Part shown: one piece after another, positions 48,921 through 60,893 of the stretch
How positions within the stretch are numbered: the stretch's first letter is position 1
Layout of the letters: each line of letters opens with the position of its first letter
Source of the DNA: Arion vulgaris
Taxonomy: Eukaryota; Mollusca; Gastropoda; Stylommatophora; Arionidae
Direction of reading: 5' to 3'
Length of the DNA: 64,000 nt
Assembly (NCBI GenBank): GCA_020796225.1
Contig: CM036758.1
Coordinates: 26,955,897-27,019,896 of the forward strand
The notes under the pieces: model-generated
Told to the model about the DNA's origin: nothing
Seen by the model: the letters and a program-made list of their open reading frames with translations, nothing else
Databases searched by the model: none
Position numbers and translations under genes: made by a program

Positions 48921-50268
48921 TTGAAATCTCTCTCTCTTCTCTCTTTACCTTTTTACCCCGGGTTGGGCATAGGCCCTCAACCAACTCATGCCAAGTCTTC
49001 CTATCTCTAGCTATCTCCTGCAGCTCCCTCCAGCTCTTCTTATATTGTTGATCTCCGCCTCCAAATCTCGTCTCCATGTATTTCTCGGCCTCCTTTTCTT
49101 TCGCTGCCCCTGCGGGTTCCAGGCAAGGACCCTTCTTGTTATATTCCCTCCGGTTTTCGCAAAGTGTGTCCTATCCAGCGCCAGCGTCTCTTTTTAACCT
49201 GTTCGTTCACTGGAATCTGTCTCGTTCTCTCCATAAGTTCCTCATTTGTGACCCTATCATACTATCTTATTCCTTCTATTCTGCGCAGACACCAGTTGAT
49301 GAATGTTTGCAATTTATGCGCTATTGTTTTAGTTGTTCTCCATGTTTCTGACCCATACAGTAGAACTGCTTTAACATTAGAGTTAAATATCCGAATTTTG
49401 TTCTAGATTTGATTTCTTTGGACTTCCAAATGTTTCCCAGTGCAATGAAAGCTCCTCTTGCCTTCTGTATTCTTATTTTAACATCTCTATCTGTTCCACC
49501 CTCTTTGTCTACGTTGCTGCCCAAATATGTGTATGATTCTACCTCTTGAAGTGGGATTTCTAGGAGATCGAGTTGTCGTTTGCTTGGTTAATTCTCAATA
49601 TCTTTGTCTTTCCTTATGAATGTTCAGCCCTAGTTGCTGGGACCTTTGATTCAATGTGTTTAGCTTATCCTGCATCTGATTTCGTGTATGTGACAGAAGG
49701 GCTATATCATCAGCGAAGTCCAGATCATCTAGTTGCTCTGTCAGAGTCCATTGGATTCCATTTCTGGTGTTAGTTACTGTGGTCTTCATAATCCAGTCTA
49801 TTGTCAGTAAGAACAACAAAGGTGATAGAAGACATCCCTGACGCACTCCTGTTTCTATTCCAAAAGTATTTGTTAGTTTACCTTCATGAAGAACTCTACA
49901 TTTCATATCTGTATATGTTGCTTTTATTAGGTTAATAATTTTCTGTGGATTCCATAATGCCTCATTAATTTCCAAAGGGTTTCCCTTATCAATACTGTCA
50001 AAAGCCTTCTCATAATTCACAAATCCGATATAAAGTGGGAATTTCCATTCAATACTTTGCTCTATTATTATACGTAATGTGGCTATCTGGTCAGCACATG
50101 ATCTATTTGGTCGGAAGCCTGCCTGTTCATCTCTTAGCTTTATATCGATGGTGTCTCTCCAGGATGACTCTGCTTAGTATTTTCCCAGGTACTGACAACA
50201 GCATTATTCCCTATAGTTTTCACACTTCTGAAGGTCCCTTTCTTTGGTAGCTTCACCAGGTATCCTTC
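48921..50268 (-). mobile_element. LINE A (unit 3)
   Basis: On the minus strand it keeps TGVRQGCLLSPLLF, LDFADDIALLSH and the YLGSNVDKEGGTD blocks, with frameshifts. A short duplication (TCTAGCTATCTCCTG) near 49005 distinguishes it from the unit 1 copy. Confidence 0.9.
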
Positions 50269-50880
50269 TAGAAATAAACTAAACGAGGCCAAATACTTAG
50301 GAGCAATTTTCACAGCAGATGGAAGTATCGATAGCGAAATCAGCACCGTTGCACAAAAGCTAACTAGGTTCTGGGACTGTTGTCAGATAAAGAGATTACC
50401 GCTAACAACTAAAGCAAATCTCATAAGAACGATTTTCTAGCCAACACTATGTTACCAGTGTCAAACATGGCCAATAACAGCAGCTAATGAGCGGAAAATC
50501 ATAACGACAGAGATGAGGTGTCTTAGAAGAGCTACATGTGTGACAATAAGAGACCAAATTAGAAATGAAGAAATTATAAGAAGACTGGATGTGAAACCAG
50601 TCATGCAATTCATAAAAGAACAACAGATTAAATGGTTTGGACACCTGACAAGAATGCCCTGGTATCGTCTACCACAGAGCCACACAGAAAAAGTATAATG
50701 AGTACAAAGCAAGAGGAAAACCACGCAAAAGATGGAGCGACGGCATCAAGGGCAGCCTTACGAAAATGAATATCAGCTTACAAAGTGCTTTAAAACAAGC
50801 ACACACGAAACCACTACCCCCACCCCCAAACACTTCTATAAACAAGTAAATGGTGGAAAAGAAGAAGAAGATCAGTTCTC
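50269..50880 (+). mobile_element. LINE B end (unit 3)
   Basis: Same blocks as 44405-45013. Confidence 0.87.
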
Positions 50881-50968
50881 CATATCATCTCATGTTCCAA
50901 AGAAGACAAACTTATCCAGAATATAAGAGAAAAATATCAGCTTGCTAAGTAGTCAGAATTAGTCTTAC

Positions 50969-52780
50969 TGCTGCCTTGTAGTTTGATTGGGGACAATCAA
51001 AGGCTAGCGGAGCAAACCGTACACAAACATGCGGCAAACCAAGTTGTCCACACTAAGACCGGTTAGCTGGGCAGATGACGCTCATCAACCCGGGAGGGTG
51101 GGTCATCTCTCGCGATCGTTCTTATGTCGTTTTTATCATTCTAATGTGATATTTAAACAACCAAACATCAAGAACGATGTACGTGCACAACCTTCAGTAT
51201 CTATTGAAGCTCAGGTGCTTATCCTTCGGTGGTGTGTTCGGTTTCAACCAGCTTTTACTGGGTTCGCTCTCCGTTAGCCCTTTGCTGTCCCCAACCAAAC
51301 CTGCAAGGCAGAAGGTTTCTATTTTCTTTTAGGGCAGCGACCCGTAGACGGGCTGCCCTCCCGGGCTTATGAGCGCCATCTGCCAAGCGAACTGGTCGTT
51401 TTGTGGAAGCCTTGGTTGCCGCCCGTCCAGTTTTGTGTACGGTTTGCTCCGCTAGACTTTGATTGTCCCCAATCAAACTACAAGGTACAAAGTAGTTCCC
51501 TGCGAGCGGAAACGCGCACTGGCTTCGCCTCTGCTGGGTTTTCCAGTTTTCTCTGCACATTTGGGTGGTCCGCATACCATCTTGCCTGCCGCGCGTGCCA
51601 CGCTTTTTTGTCTGTCTGTGGGCCCACCAGTGCATCGCCCGCATGTGTGCACGCTCCGTCTTGGTGTCTGTCTCACCATTTCCGTCAATTCCCACCGTGC
51701 TCACATTTGTCTGAGCTGTCCCCGTCTGGGCCTGTGATGGGGGTCCGGGTTTCGCCCCATGTGGGTCCACCCGTGCATCGTCCGCATGGGGCCCGCTCTG
51801 CCCCGGTGACTGCCTTATCGTCATCGTCAATTTCCACCGTGCTCACATTTGTCTAGGTTGTCCGACTCTCGGGCTCAAAATCGTGCCAACATCCCTGTGA
51901 TGGGATGTTGAGTTTCGCCCCATGTGGGCCCACGTTAAACTCAGCTCGACTCCCAGCATATTCGGGCTCAAGAAAGAGCATGCGCGGACTCCTAGTTTCG
52001 CCACACGCAGGTCCACGTCTCTTCGATGAATGCACCTCTCATCCTTTATGTTTCTCCTTCCAACTTTTCCTATTGGCCGGGAGAGAAGAGCATTAATAGT
52101 CACTCCAGGCATTCGTTCGTCTGTATTGCGAGAGGATTCCATCTAGCGTGACTACCTTTGCATCTCTACTTGCAGAAAAAGTAGCTCCCCCAAGACACCT
52201 GCCCTCTTAGACAGACCGGAACCACCGTCTGTTTCCAGGGTCACCTCGAGGAGGTGAGAGCAGGGTCTGGATTAGTGCCAGCTCCCTAATTGTGGCGCGG
52301 CTTTGTCCCCGTGCACCTTTGACCCCGACGGGTCATCTAAGGGTCGCTGCCCTAAAAGAAAATAGCAACCTACTGCCATGCAGGTTTGACTGGGGACAGC
52401 AAAAGACTAACGGAGAGCGAACCCAGTAAACGCTGGATGAAACCGAACACACCACCGAAGGATAAGCAATTCGCCCGAGTGGTTATCGGGGTCCAAATTT
52501 GGCGTGTAAAGAATAGAACCACTGTTACCTGCCATGCATGTCGTAAGAGGCGGCTAAGGAGGTTTGACTGATATCGGATGCACATGTCCTAAACATGTAG
52601 AAGTCTATGCGTTTAGGGGCCTACCAAACCAATGTGCAACGTATACACGTTCTTGGCAAAGATCAAACATATCACAAAGAGTGATTAAAACTGGTCGTAA
52701 AGAACGAACGCAAAGAAGAAGAAGAATATCACATTAGAATGATAAAAACGGCCGTAAGAACGATCGCGAGAGAGTGAGAG
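50969..52780. mobile_element. SINE3-ended composite unit (unit 3)
   Basis: The same TSD, AGAATTAGTCTTAC, lies at 50955-50968 and 52781-52794. The internal order is as in unit 2, including SINE1 at 52471-52727. The host LINE F resumes at 52795. Confidence 0.8.
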
Positions 52781-53532
52781 AGAATTAGTCTTACAGTGGA
52801 TGCCAGCACACTGTGGTATACAATGCAATGAAAAGGATGACAAATTTGCAAGGGCTGGAGAAAGCCTAACACAACAACACAAAGCTTTGCAGAAGCAGAC
52901 TCTCCTGAAACAATCCAGAAAAATGATGTGGAGAAAACAGACGGAGGATACAACTCAGAGCGCGACAGTATAAATACACTAATCGGAAAAAAACAGGCTT
53001 AGAACAAGACACTGCGGTCTCAGAACACACCTCCATAGAATGGGACTGTGGAGCACCAAAGCAGTCAGCAGAGCACATCCTGCAAGACTGCATGAGCAGA
53101 GTGAGAATGGAAATTTGGTAAACTGACACAACCCCACAAAACAAACTATGGAGGACCGGTGAAGACCTCAAGTGCACCACCCTGTTTATGACACATACCA
53201 GAGTAGTCGCATAGCATAAGTTGATCGCAGAAGAGAACATGTATTCCGACAATGTACCGTGTGCACACCGAGAATTGTTGGCCCACGCTGATCTCGGACC
53301 CTTCATACATGTAGTTCTATGTAATACATGCTTGTATGCTCCAATGGCACAGTGGGCATGAGGGCGGGAACTTATGTTTCTGGCAGGGTCACCCAGATTC
53401 CAAGAGACCGGACAAGTCACTGTGGAGGGGCTAGACTAAATATGACATGCTGGTCCTCCAGGGGGTTGTTTGACTTGGAACTATAACAAAATAATAATCC
53501 CATCCTTTGAAAAACGTTACGGAAACACACTA

Positions 53533-53775
53533 CTCCTCTTCTTCTTTGCGTTCTTTCTTTACGACCAATTTTAATCTCTCTTTGTGATATGTTTGATCTT
53601 TGCCAAGAATGTGTATACGTTGCACATTGGTTTGGTAGGCCCCTAAACGCATAGACGTCTACACGATTAGGACACGTGCATCCGATTTCAGCCAAACATT
53701 AGTCGTCTCTTACGACATGCGTGGCAGATAGCAATGGTTCTATTCTTTACACCCCAAATTTGGGCTCCGATGTGA
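53533..53775 (-). mobile_element. SINE1 copy (unit 3)
   Basis: Counterpart of 47669-47910 with the same CACACTACT flanks. Confidence 0.87.
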
Positions 53776-54794
53776 AGCACACTACTTTAAAGAAGAAGAA
53801 GTAAAGTTTGTTGCTCTCCGTGACTTAAAATATTATCCAAACGAAGCGTGTTTACATATTCTGCAGTTGACGTTGTAAAACAGGGAGTCAGCATCACATA
53901 ATCCAATGGGGAAACTGGTAACTCTTTCACAGCAGGAGAAACATGCACTATATTTAGAACAGAGTTTAGGACATTAGTTTTTGTAGCCCTGCAGATGCAG
54001 AATGTAAGCAGTAAATATACATATTCCCTTACAATCGGCATTCTAAATGAAGTAAGATCCGTTTTCCAAGCTATTCCATGCTTTAACAAGACGGGCTTTT
54101 ATATAAAGTAGAACTACATGATGCTGTCAATAAAAATAGAACTGGTTCAGCAATGCATCCCATTGCGGTATTAATGGAAACGAGAATGCAGTGAGTTGGC
54201 AAAGATTAAAGAAATCATGAAACAGCCTCACCTATCCCAGAGCTATACGAAAAGTAAAGACACCCCTGAAGCAATCCACGAAAGCGGAGGAAAGTAAACG
54301 AAGATTACATACAGGTCAGAACAAGACAGCATAACAGTGCTCAGTATAAATTGACAGAATAAAATATTTCGATTCATAACCGGACATTGTAGTCTCAAAG
54401 CCGATGGGCATAAATTGGGTCCTTTTTCCTAAATTGCATAACGACTCGACTGTCTGTTGCTGCGGAGTACTCGGAACACATTTTTCAAGACTGTCCTATC
54501 ATTGCTGGTCAAAGAACGAAATCCGGCCTAGCGATGTAATACTTCGAAATTGCGGGAGACTGAAGAAGACCTAACATAAGGTGTACAGTTCTGTTCGTGA
54601 CCTATGTCGGAATAGAAGCGTAAGTGACTTTGGTCGCAAGAAGAAAAAGTAGACTTGTGGAGATCTGTGATTACCAGCGCAGTCAGCATGAAATATGATG
54701 TTGATGGGAAGTGTACTGTACTCCGTCATTAAAGAATAAAACTTCCCTAGCTGCTGTTTATATCTTTCCTCATTCCTTTCGTTCGCTTCAAATA

Positions 54795-55210
54795 TTGTTT
54801 ATATATTCAACGTTGTCTCTTGTATAAACTTCACTGTCTTTTGTAGCTCACAAAGAGGTCTAGTTAAGATTTATGTTCAGTGTAACACCCATGAGTGTTG
54901 TTTCCCTTGACCAGTGAGTTTGCCTCAGTATATCATATTCGGAACAGTCTTGAAGTTTGTGTTCTGCAGTATGATGTGCTTGTACACATGGCTGAATTGC
55001 CAATCTTGAATTTGTATACATGTGGCTGCGGAGTCGATTGTGTTCTGTTCTGAGGTGTAGAATTGTCTATTCCCAGGTGGAATATGTAGTTGGCTGTCCA
55101 CTCTTGCAGTTAAGCGTAGGGATGGGAGTTTTAATTTGCGTTCTAGGGCTAGATGAGTCGCCCTTGTTGTGTTGTATCGCGGCCATCGTAAATACTGGCC
55201 TTCGTGCAAT
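54795..55210 (-). mobile_element. I-like LINE C-terminus
   Basis: RATHLALERKLKLPSLRL, HIPPGNRQFYTSEQN and, after a shift, HILQDC..KYDILRQTH on the minus strand. Related to 36170-36350 and 15950-16195. Confidence 0.75.
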
Positions 55211-55300
55211 ATTTTTCAAGATGGAGGGTGAGGAGGATTATTCAAACGTGTTTAGTAAACATATGGACATTTTAGTAAACATACGGACTCAAACGGACTT

Positions 55301-55535
55301 CTTTAGTAAACATAGCAACAAAATAACGATGCCCAGTCAAATTACGATTGTAATTATATATGTATAATATAAGTTAATTTAACAAGTACCTTGTTCAGTA
55401 AACATAACTGTTGCCAGTGTTGTAAACATAACAACAAAATAACGATGCCTAGCTAGTAAGTGATGTGTACCAAAATGTAGATCAAATTACGATTATAATT
55501 ATATATGTAGCATTTAAGTTAATTTAACAAGTAAA
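55301..55535 (+). repeat. Direct repeat of about 90-110 bp
   Basis: The blocks GCAACAAAATAACGATGCC, CAAATTACGATTGTAATTAT and AAGTTAATTTAACAAGTA occur in order at 55313-55388, and again with a 35-bp addition at 55425-55535. A shorter motif, TTTAGTAAACATA, repeats just upstream (about 55250-55310). Confidence 0.8.
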
Positions 55536-56084
55536 TCATGCAAATATTTAGAAGAGCACCAACTGTTGACTATTACATGACAATGGCACATGATAGTCTG
55601 GTTGAAGCAATTAGTTTATCATCCACCACAATAAGCACTAGTTTTGTGCCGGAGAAAAACTCAAATTCCCCCCTTAACAGTTGCATCTGGTCAAAACTCC
55701 AGATAACAGAAAATGGTATAGCAATAAGACTTAGTGTTTTGCATTTATGACATATTAAATTGAACCTGATCTGTCCTCATATCATCTGGATATGAAGATA
55801 AGTTCTTAGCCACGACAAACCATAAGGAGATTGTCATACAAATTGTAACTACCAGTTACATGAAATTCTCATTAGACAGTACTGTATATGTCTGCGGAGC
55901 TCAAAAAGAAATATTTTATTGTCTGCGGTTCCAACATTTTCCTCAACAATGATATAAAAATCAGAATATTCAATGCAATGTTCAGCAAGCTGCTTCTTCA
56001 CAAAAAAGGAAAGGAGCAAAATTCAGTAGTAGATAAATATAGAGAAGGCCGTGGTTGTATCCGTGTTTATGTAGTGTGGTCTTG
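55536..56084. other. No feature recognised
   Basis: Short frames only; nothing supported. Confidence 0.4.
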
Positions 56085-56840
56085 ATATTGTCTATCCATC
56101 TTTTTTTTGGGCTTCCTTAACTCTAGAACCCGATCTCTTTTTAGTGTATGCTGTTATTGGTGGTTGGTTATATTTCATTCTCATTAAATGTCCAAACCAC
56201 TGCATTTGTTGTATTTCGATGTATTCGATGCATGAATTTATGCCCACTCTGCTTCTGATGTCCTCATTTCGTAGTCTGTCTTTCCTGGTGACTCCCACTG
56301 CCTTCCTCAAGCATTTCATTACACACGTGGTGAGCTTTCTGTGATGTGTAGCTGTAAGAGACCATGTTTGGCACTGGTAACAAAGTGTTGGTAGGAAAAT
56401 ACTTTTACCATCTGTCTTTTCACTCCCATCTTGATCTTTGGGTGTTGTAGTAATGGTGCCAGCCGGTAGATCACTGCATTTGCTTTTGACACCTTGTCTC
56501 TATTTCTCTATCGAGTTTTCCGTCCTGTGTGAAAATGCTGCCTAAATATTTGAATTCAGAAACTTGCTTTACTCTGGTGTTATCTATTTGTATGTTTGCT
56601 TGGCTTGGTGTTCTGCTGATTTCATGGTCTCGGTCTTTTGTTTGTTGATTTTCATGTTGTACTTTCTACATGCTATTAGCAATGAATTCATGTGATGTTG
56701 TAGCAGATATTTATCTTCATAGATTAAACTTTGGTCGTCCGCAAAAAGCAATTCGTTGATTTGGTTGTTTAATTGGTCGTCGCGATCGTTGTCTATGTTA
56801 ATGACTTGTTCTAATCTGCTATTTTATCTGTCTATGTACA
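56085..56840 (-). mobile_element. LINE B relative, C-terminal half
   Basis: [32 protein letters not shown] and, upstream, KYNMKINKQKTE and an ADDQSLIYEDKYLLQHH RT block, all on the minus strand with frameshifts. Confidence 0.82.
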
Positions 56841-56844
56841 TTGG

Positions 56845-57560
56845 ATACAAGAACATAATACCAATTCCTCTCGTACCGTTATACGTTACATAGAGCCTGC
56901 AAGTAATTTCTCCATACCGCTCTATCCGGGGCAACTTGCTCAATCTCCTCCATGGAACTGAGACCGATATTTCCTGCCTCTCAGCAAAGTTCGTTTTAGG
57001 GTTTCCTTAGGTCGACCTCTCTTTCTTGAACCCTTTACATCCCACTTCAATGCCTGCTTTGATATTCGTTGATCATTTCTCCTCAAGGTGTGCCCAACAT
57101 ATCTCCATCTTCTCTTTCTTATAACAGTTGTCACTAGTGGTTGACCAGACATGTCTCTGATTTCATCACTTCTCCTGAATTCGTTCCATTTTATATTCAT
57201 TATTTTTCGCAGACATCTATTTTCAAATGCATTCAACTTGCTTTCTATATCTTTAGTCATTTTCCAACTCTGCATATGTTAGGATTGATACAACATTTGA
57301 ATTGAAAATTCATAATTTAGTTTTAGTACTATATAACTTGCAGTTCCATATTTTATTTAGACTTTTAAAAGCTGATGTTGCTTTGCCAATTCGTATCATA
57401 ATTTCTTTTTTAACATTTCATGTGCAATCAAAATTGCTACCTAAATAGGTGAACTGCTCTGTTATTTTTATCATTTTAGATTCCAGTGTGATATCTGCAT
57501 TACTTGCCATAGGTGTCTTCATTATACAAGAACATGCACTCACTAAATTCTCAGGTGGCG
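56845..57560 (-). mobile_element. LINE C, C-terminal half
   Basis: MASNADITLESK, IKITEQFTYLGSNFD, ENRCLRKIMNIKWNEFRRSD, IRKRRWRYVGHTLRR and KRGRPKETLKRTL on the minus strand, with an end like RAVWRNYLQALCNV. Stops lie near 57420-57280. Confidence 0.85.
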
Positions 57561-57869
57561 TGCAGTCACATTGGCTTGACGCATGCGCGATCCATTTCCG
57601 TTTAAAAACCAGCAGCGAAACTGAATACGCAAACACGTGAGATTGCAGTTTCAGATAAGTATGACATGATAGACTGAAATAAACTTCTTTTACAAGTAAC
57701 ACCGTTAGGCTGTATTGTATGTTATATAAATATTCTAACCACTATCTGTCAACTATGATAAATAAGATAACATATTATTGCTGTTCGCGTGAATCATCCG
57801 CCATCTTGCCAGGTACACAGTCTATAGACTCAGTTACAGTATATTATTAATAATATACCGTTATGTTAC

Positions 57870-58265
57870 ATCTAAGATAGGGTCTGCAAGTGCAAGCAAT
57901 TTCTTCATACCGCTCTATGCTAGGCAACTGGTTCAATCTTTTCTATGGAATGGTCTTCTTCTTTGCATTCGTTCTTTACTACCAATTTTAATCACTCTTT
58001 GTGATAAAATGTGATGTGTTTGATCTTTCATTCTTTGCCAAGAACGTGTAAACGTTGCACATTGGACGTTTAGTAGGCCCCTATTACACGTGCATCCGAT
58101 TTCAGCCAAAGCTCCTTAGTCGCCTCTTACGACATGCGTGGCAGGTAATAGTGATTCTATTCTTTACACCCCAAATTTGGGCCCCGGTAACCACTCGAGC
58201 GTGGAATGGTCTGATATTTGTTGCTACTTTTTAGGTAAAGTTCGTTTCAGGATTTGCCCCCCAGA
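57870..58265 (-). mobile_element. LINE C tail fragment split by SINE1
   Basis: 57885-57956 and 58202-58265 repeat the end of LINE C (CATACCGCTCTATGC and GGTAAAGTTCGTTTCAGG). SINE1 separates them. Confidence 0.7.
57957..58201 (-). mobile_element. SINE1 copy inside LINE C tail
   Basis: A perfect 11-bp TSD, TGGAATGGTCT, lies at 57946-57956 and 58202-58212. Confidence 0.92.
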
Positions 58266-58860
58266 GCGTCGTTTCTTTTTTGAGTTTCAGCATTTCATTT
58301 AACTCAATCCCCGCCCAATGCCACATTGCATGCTTTGTGATTCTGTGATTATTTCTTCCCAGAGTAAGTAAGAGGGCCAAATATATCTTAATCTTCCCCC
58401 TTTAAATATTTTGTTACTAGTGGTTTACCAGAATTCGTCCCATTAAATTTGTTTTAATTTTTCATCTATTTTCATATTATTATTCCAGCATATTTATTTT
58501 ATCAGATCTGACTACTTCTGCAATATTTTCTTTTAATAACTTATCTCAGATAATATTTACAGTGCAACTTGCCGTTATGGATGATAAGAAGTCTTTCTCT
58601 GCTTATTTTGATATATTATGAGTGCACACCACACTTTTATTGCCCAAGCTGGTTTTGAAACCCAGCAATTTCCATAGCATGTCATCTGCGCAGTGTTATG
58701 AGTGTTCAACTTCGCTATTGACGACACCTATTAGCTACAGATGAGCTATAATTATAATACAGTTCCAAAAGGGTTTAGCTTTTTCGTCATTAGGAAGTCT
58801 TCCCATATGGTATCATATGATGGTGGCACTGTATGCTTTCTGGCTAAGAAAGTTATTTAA
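58266..58860. other. Decayed LINE-like or unique DNA
   Basis: No block could be supported with confidence. Confidence 0.35.
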
Positions 58861-58861
58861 A

Positions 58862-59135
58862 TGTGTTCTTTTTCTTTTCTCCAATCCTGTTTACCGCACA
58901 GCGTCAGGCCAAGAAGAGATTTCTAAACGGGCCCTTGTCGCGCTTTGTAGATAGTGCCTCTTATCTCTTGAGATCCATCTTTCACGTGGCCTGCAATTTG
59001 CTTTGTACCCATTGTATCGGAGCAGCATTGCTCTTTGAGGTGCACTGTGTTGGTAATCTGCTTATGTGGCTGAGCCATTTAATTTGTTGTTTCTTGAAGT
59101 CTAGTATTGATGTTGTACCCACTTTTTCTTCCCCT
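58862..59135 (-). mobile_element. LINE B 3' end, inverted
   Basis: VGTTSILDFKKQQIKWLSHI on the minus strand and the GGATTGGAGAAAAGAAAAAG tail equal the end of 31594-33722. The plus-strand frame across it is antisense. Confidence 0.82.
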
Positions 59136-60304
59136 TTTGGTAGGGTCGCAACCGTAGTCACCTGGCCAATTGTTCTCTCAGCCTGGGCCATCCATGACAT
59201 GCCACGCTTGATTCTCGTGCCCTTAACATCATTAGTGTTCTTGTGTAGTGGATGTCTCTTATCCGAAGTAACAGATGGTGGCATGATGAACTATCTCAAC
59301 GTTATCATTACTCTTGGAAGAGAATGTAGAGATTGGGGCAACATGAAGGCTGATCTCGCAAAGCAGCTGATAGAAGATAATGCAAGGGATGATGATGTTG
59401 TTGTATATACTGATGGGTCGGTTCAACGTGGTGAGAAATCTGGCTGGGGTTTCTTGGCTTATGCGCATGGTAGGGTTGTTGCTGAGCGAAGTGGGGCATA
59501 CAGGACAACTACTTCTAGTATGAGGATGGAGGTTGAGGCCGTTACTGCTGCCCTCCATTGGATTTCTGGGACTTCATTTACTGGGGCAGTTGTTGTCTCT
59601 GACTCTCAGTCGATGCTTCACAAGATCCAGAAGGGCAGGTTTCGGTATGAGTGGATGTCATCTATAGAAGTTTCTAACCTCCAGCGGCTTACGTGGATAT
59701 ACTGTCCTGGGCATGCAGGTGTTTACGGTAATGAGAGAGCGGACAGGCTTGCATCAACAGCATCGATTGTTGGGGAGTTGAAGATGGATAAGGGGATATT
59801 CTTCGGTCTCTTCGCGACTCTCTATTGGATGAGGACACTAAAATCGATGTTGAAGCGATTTAAGCAGTTTGGAGTTACCCGTTGTTCAAGTCAAACTGGA
59901 TGCCTGAGAGGCAGAGTGAGAGGTGTGTTTAATCAGCGAGCCACAGGAACCATCAGTATGCATAAAAAAAAAAAGTAAAGGAACCCTTTGATACCTCGTG
60001 GTATATAGGTCAATACAGTGTTAGGCCTGTATTTTTCATTGACCGTCGGCACACAATGGGTGATGTGGTCAGCATCACGCGGCCGCCTTTACTTTCCCAG
60101 AGCATGTCTGGTACCCAGCTGAGAGCCGTTGTGGTTGGGAAAAATTCCACGCGCATTGCGGGAGCTGAACCCAGACCACCAGCCTTGCGGAGCGAGTTCA
60201 CTAACAACTACGCTACAGCGGCTCTCTCATCAGTATGCATACTCTTCGATATCTGTTGGGGGAGACTGAGCACCTATGCTGCCCGGAGTGCAATGACGTC
60301 AGTT
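59136..60304 (+). mobile_element. RNase H LINE, long open stretch, interrupted by SINE-A
   Basis: An uninterrupted frame to about 59975 holds a complete-looking RNase H: VVVYTDGSVQRG (D), MRMEVEAVTAALHW (E), VVVSDSQSMLHKIQ (D) and IYCPGHAGVYGNERADRLAS (H, D). The frame's first 90 residues overlap the inverted LINE B and are not part of this element. SINE-A sits at 59964-60227 and the remaining 3' sequence at 60241-60304 matches 15720-15785. Confidence 0.85.
59964..60227 (-). mobile_element. SINE-A inserted in an RNase H LINE
   Basis: A 13-bp TSD, CATCAGTATGCAT, lies at 59951-59963 and 60228-60240. The related LINE copy at 15700-15745 shows the same site once and without a SINE, a direct empty-site comparison. 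Confidence 0.95.
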
Positions 60305-60880
60305 TAGTAACCAATAACCCACTTTTTTCCTGATGTCTTCATTTTTCAACTGGTCTCTTCTTGTTACCCCCAGCGTTCTCCACAAGCACTTCATCTCTGT
60401 CGGGGGTAGTTTTCTTCTATCATTTGTCAGTGTCCAGGTTTGGCACTGATAGCATAATGTGGGGAGAAAGATTGTGTTGAACATTGCTCTTTTTGTGTTT
60501 ATGGTGACATGTTTGCATTTTAAAGTTGGCGCCATTTGTCCTATCATTTGATTTGCTTTGTTGCATCTGTGTTGAATTTCATTAGATATTCTTCCGTCCG
60601 TTTGCTGAAAAAATGCTCTCCAGGTATGTGAAGTCTTTTACTTGTTTTTATGGGCGATTGTCGATGGAAATATTGGTAGCGCTTTCCTCTCCGGCAGATG
60701 TCATTACTTCGGTTTTGTCGATGTTTATTCACATGTTGTATTTGTTACATGCTAACTGGAGTCTGTTAATGTGTTGTTGTAGCTGTTCTTCTATTGTTGA
60801 TATGATTACCTGATCATCTGCAAAAAGAAATTCGTTCAAGAGTTCCCCGAGGTTAAATTTGTTATATAGAGCAAATGCAA
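60305..60880 (-). mobile_element. LINE B fragment
   Basis: [53 protein letters not shown] and, upstream, FLFADDQVIIST on the minus strand. It is cut at both ends. Confidence 0.85.
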
Positions 60881-60893
60881 TTCATACCTAAGA

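Larger units (their letters stand above)
48921..54790. repeat. Tandem unit 3
   Basis: The junction with unit 2 joins TTCGTTCGCTT to the CT-rich tail of LINE A (GAAATCTCTCTC). The same TTCGTTCGCTT at the right end runs into different sequence (CAAATATTG) at 54790. It contains LINE A 48921-50268 (minus) and the same internal parts as unit 2. Confidence 0.93.

Noticed and set aside
58863..59978. 371-residue frame as a single host gene
   Set aside because: Its first 90 residues are antisense to a LINE B end. The rest is a LINE RNase H, and it ends in the SINE-A poly-A.
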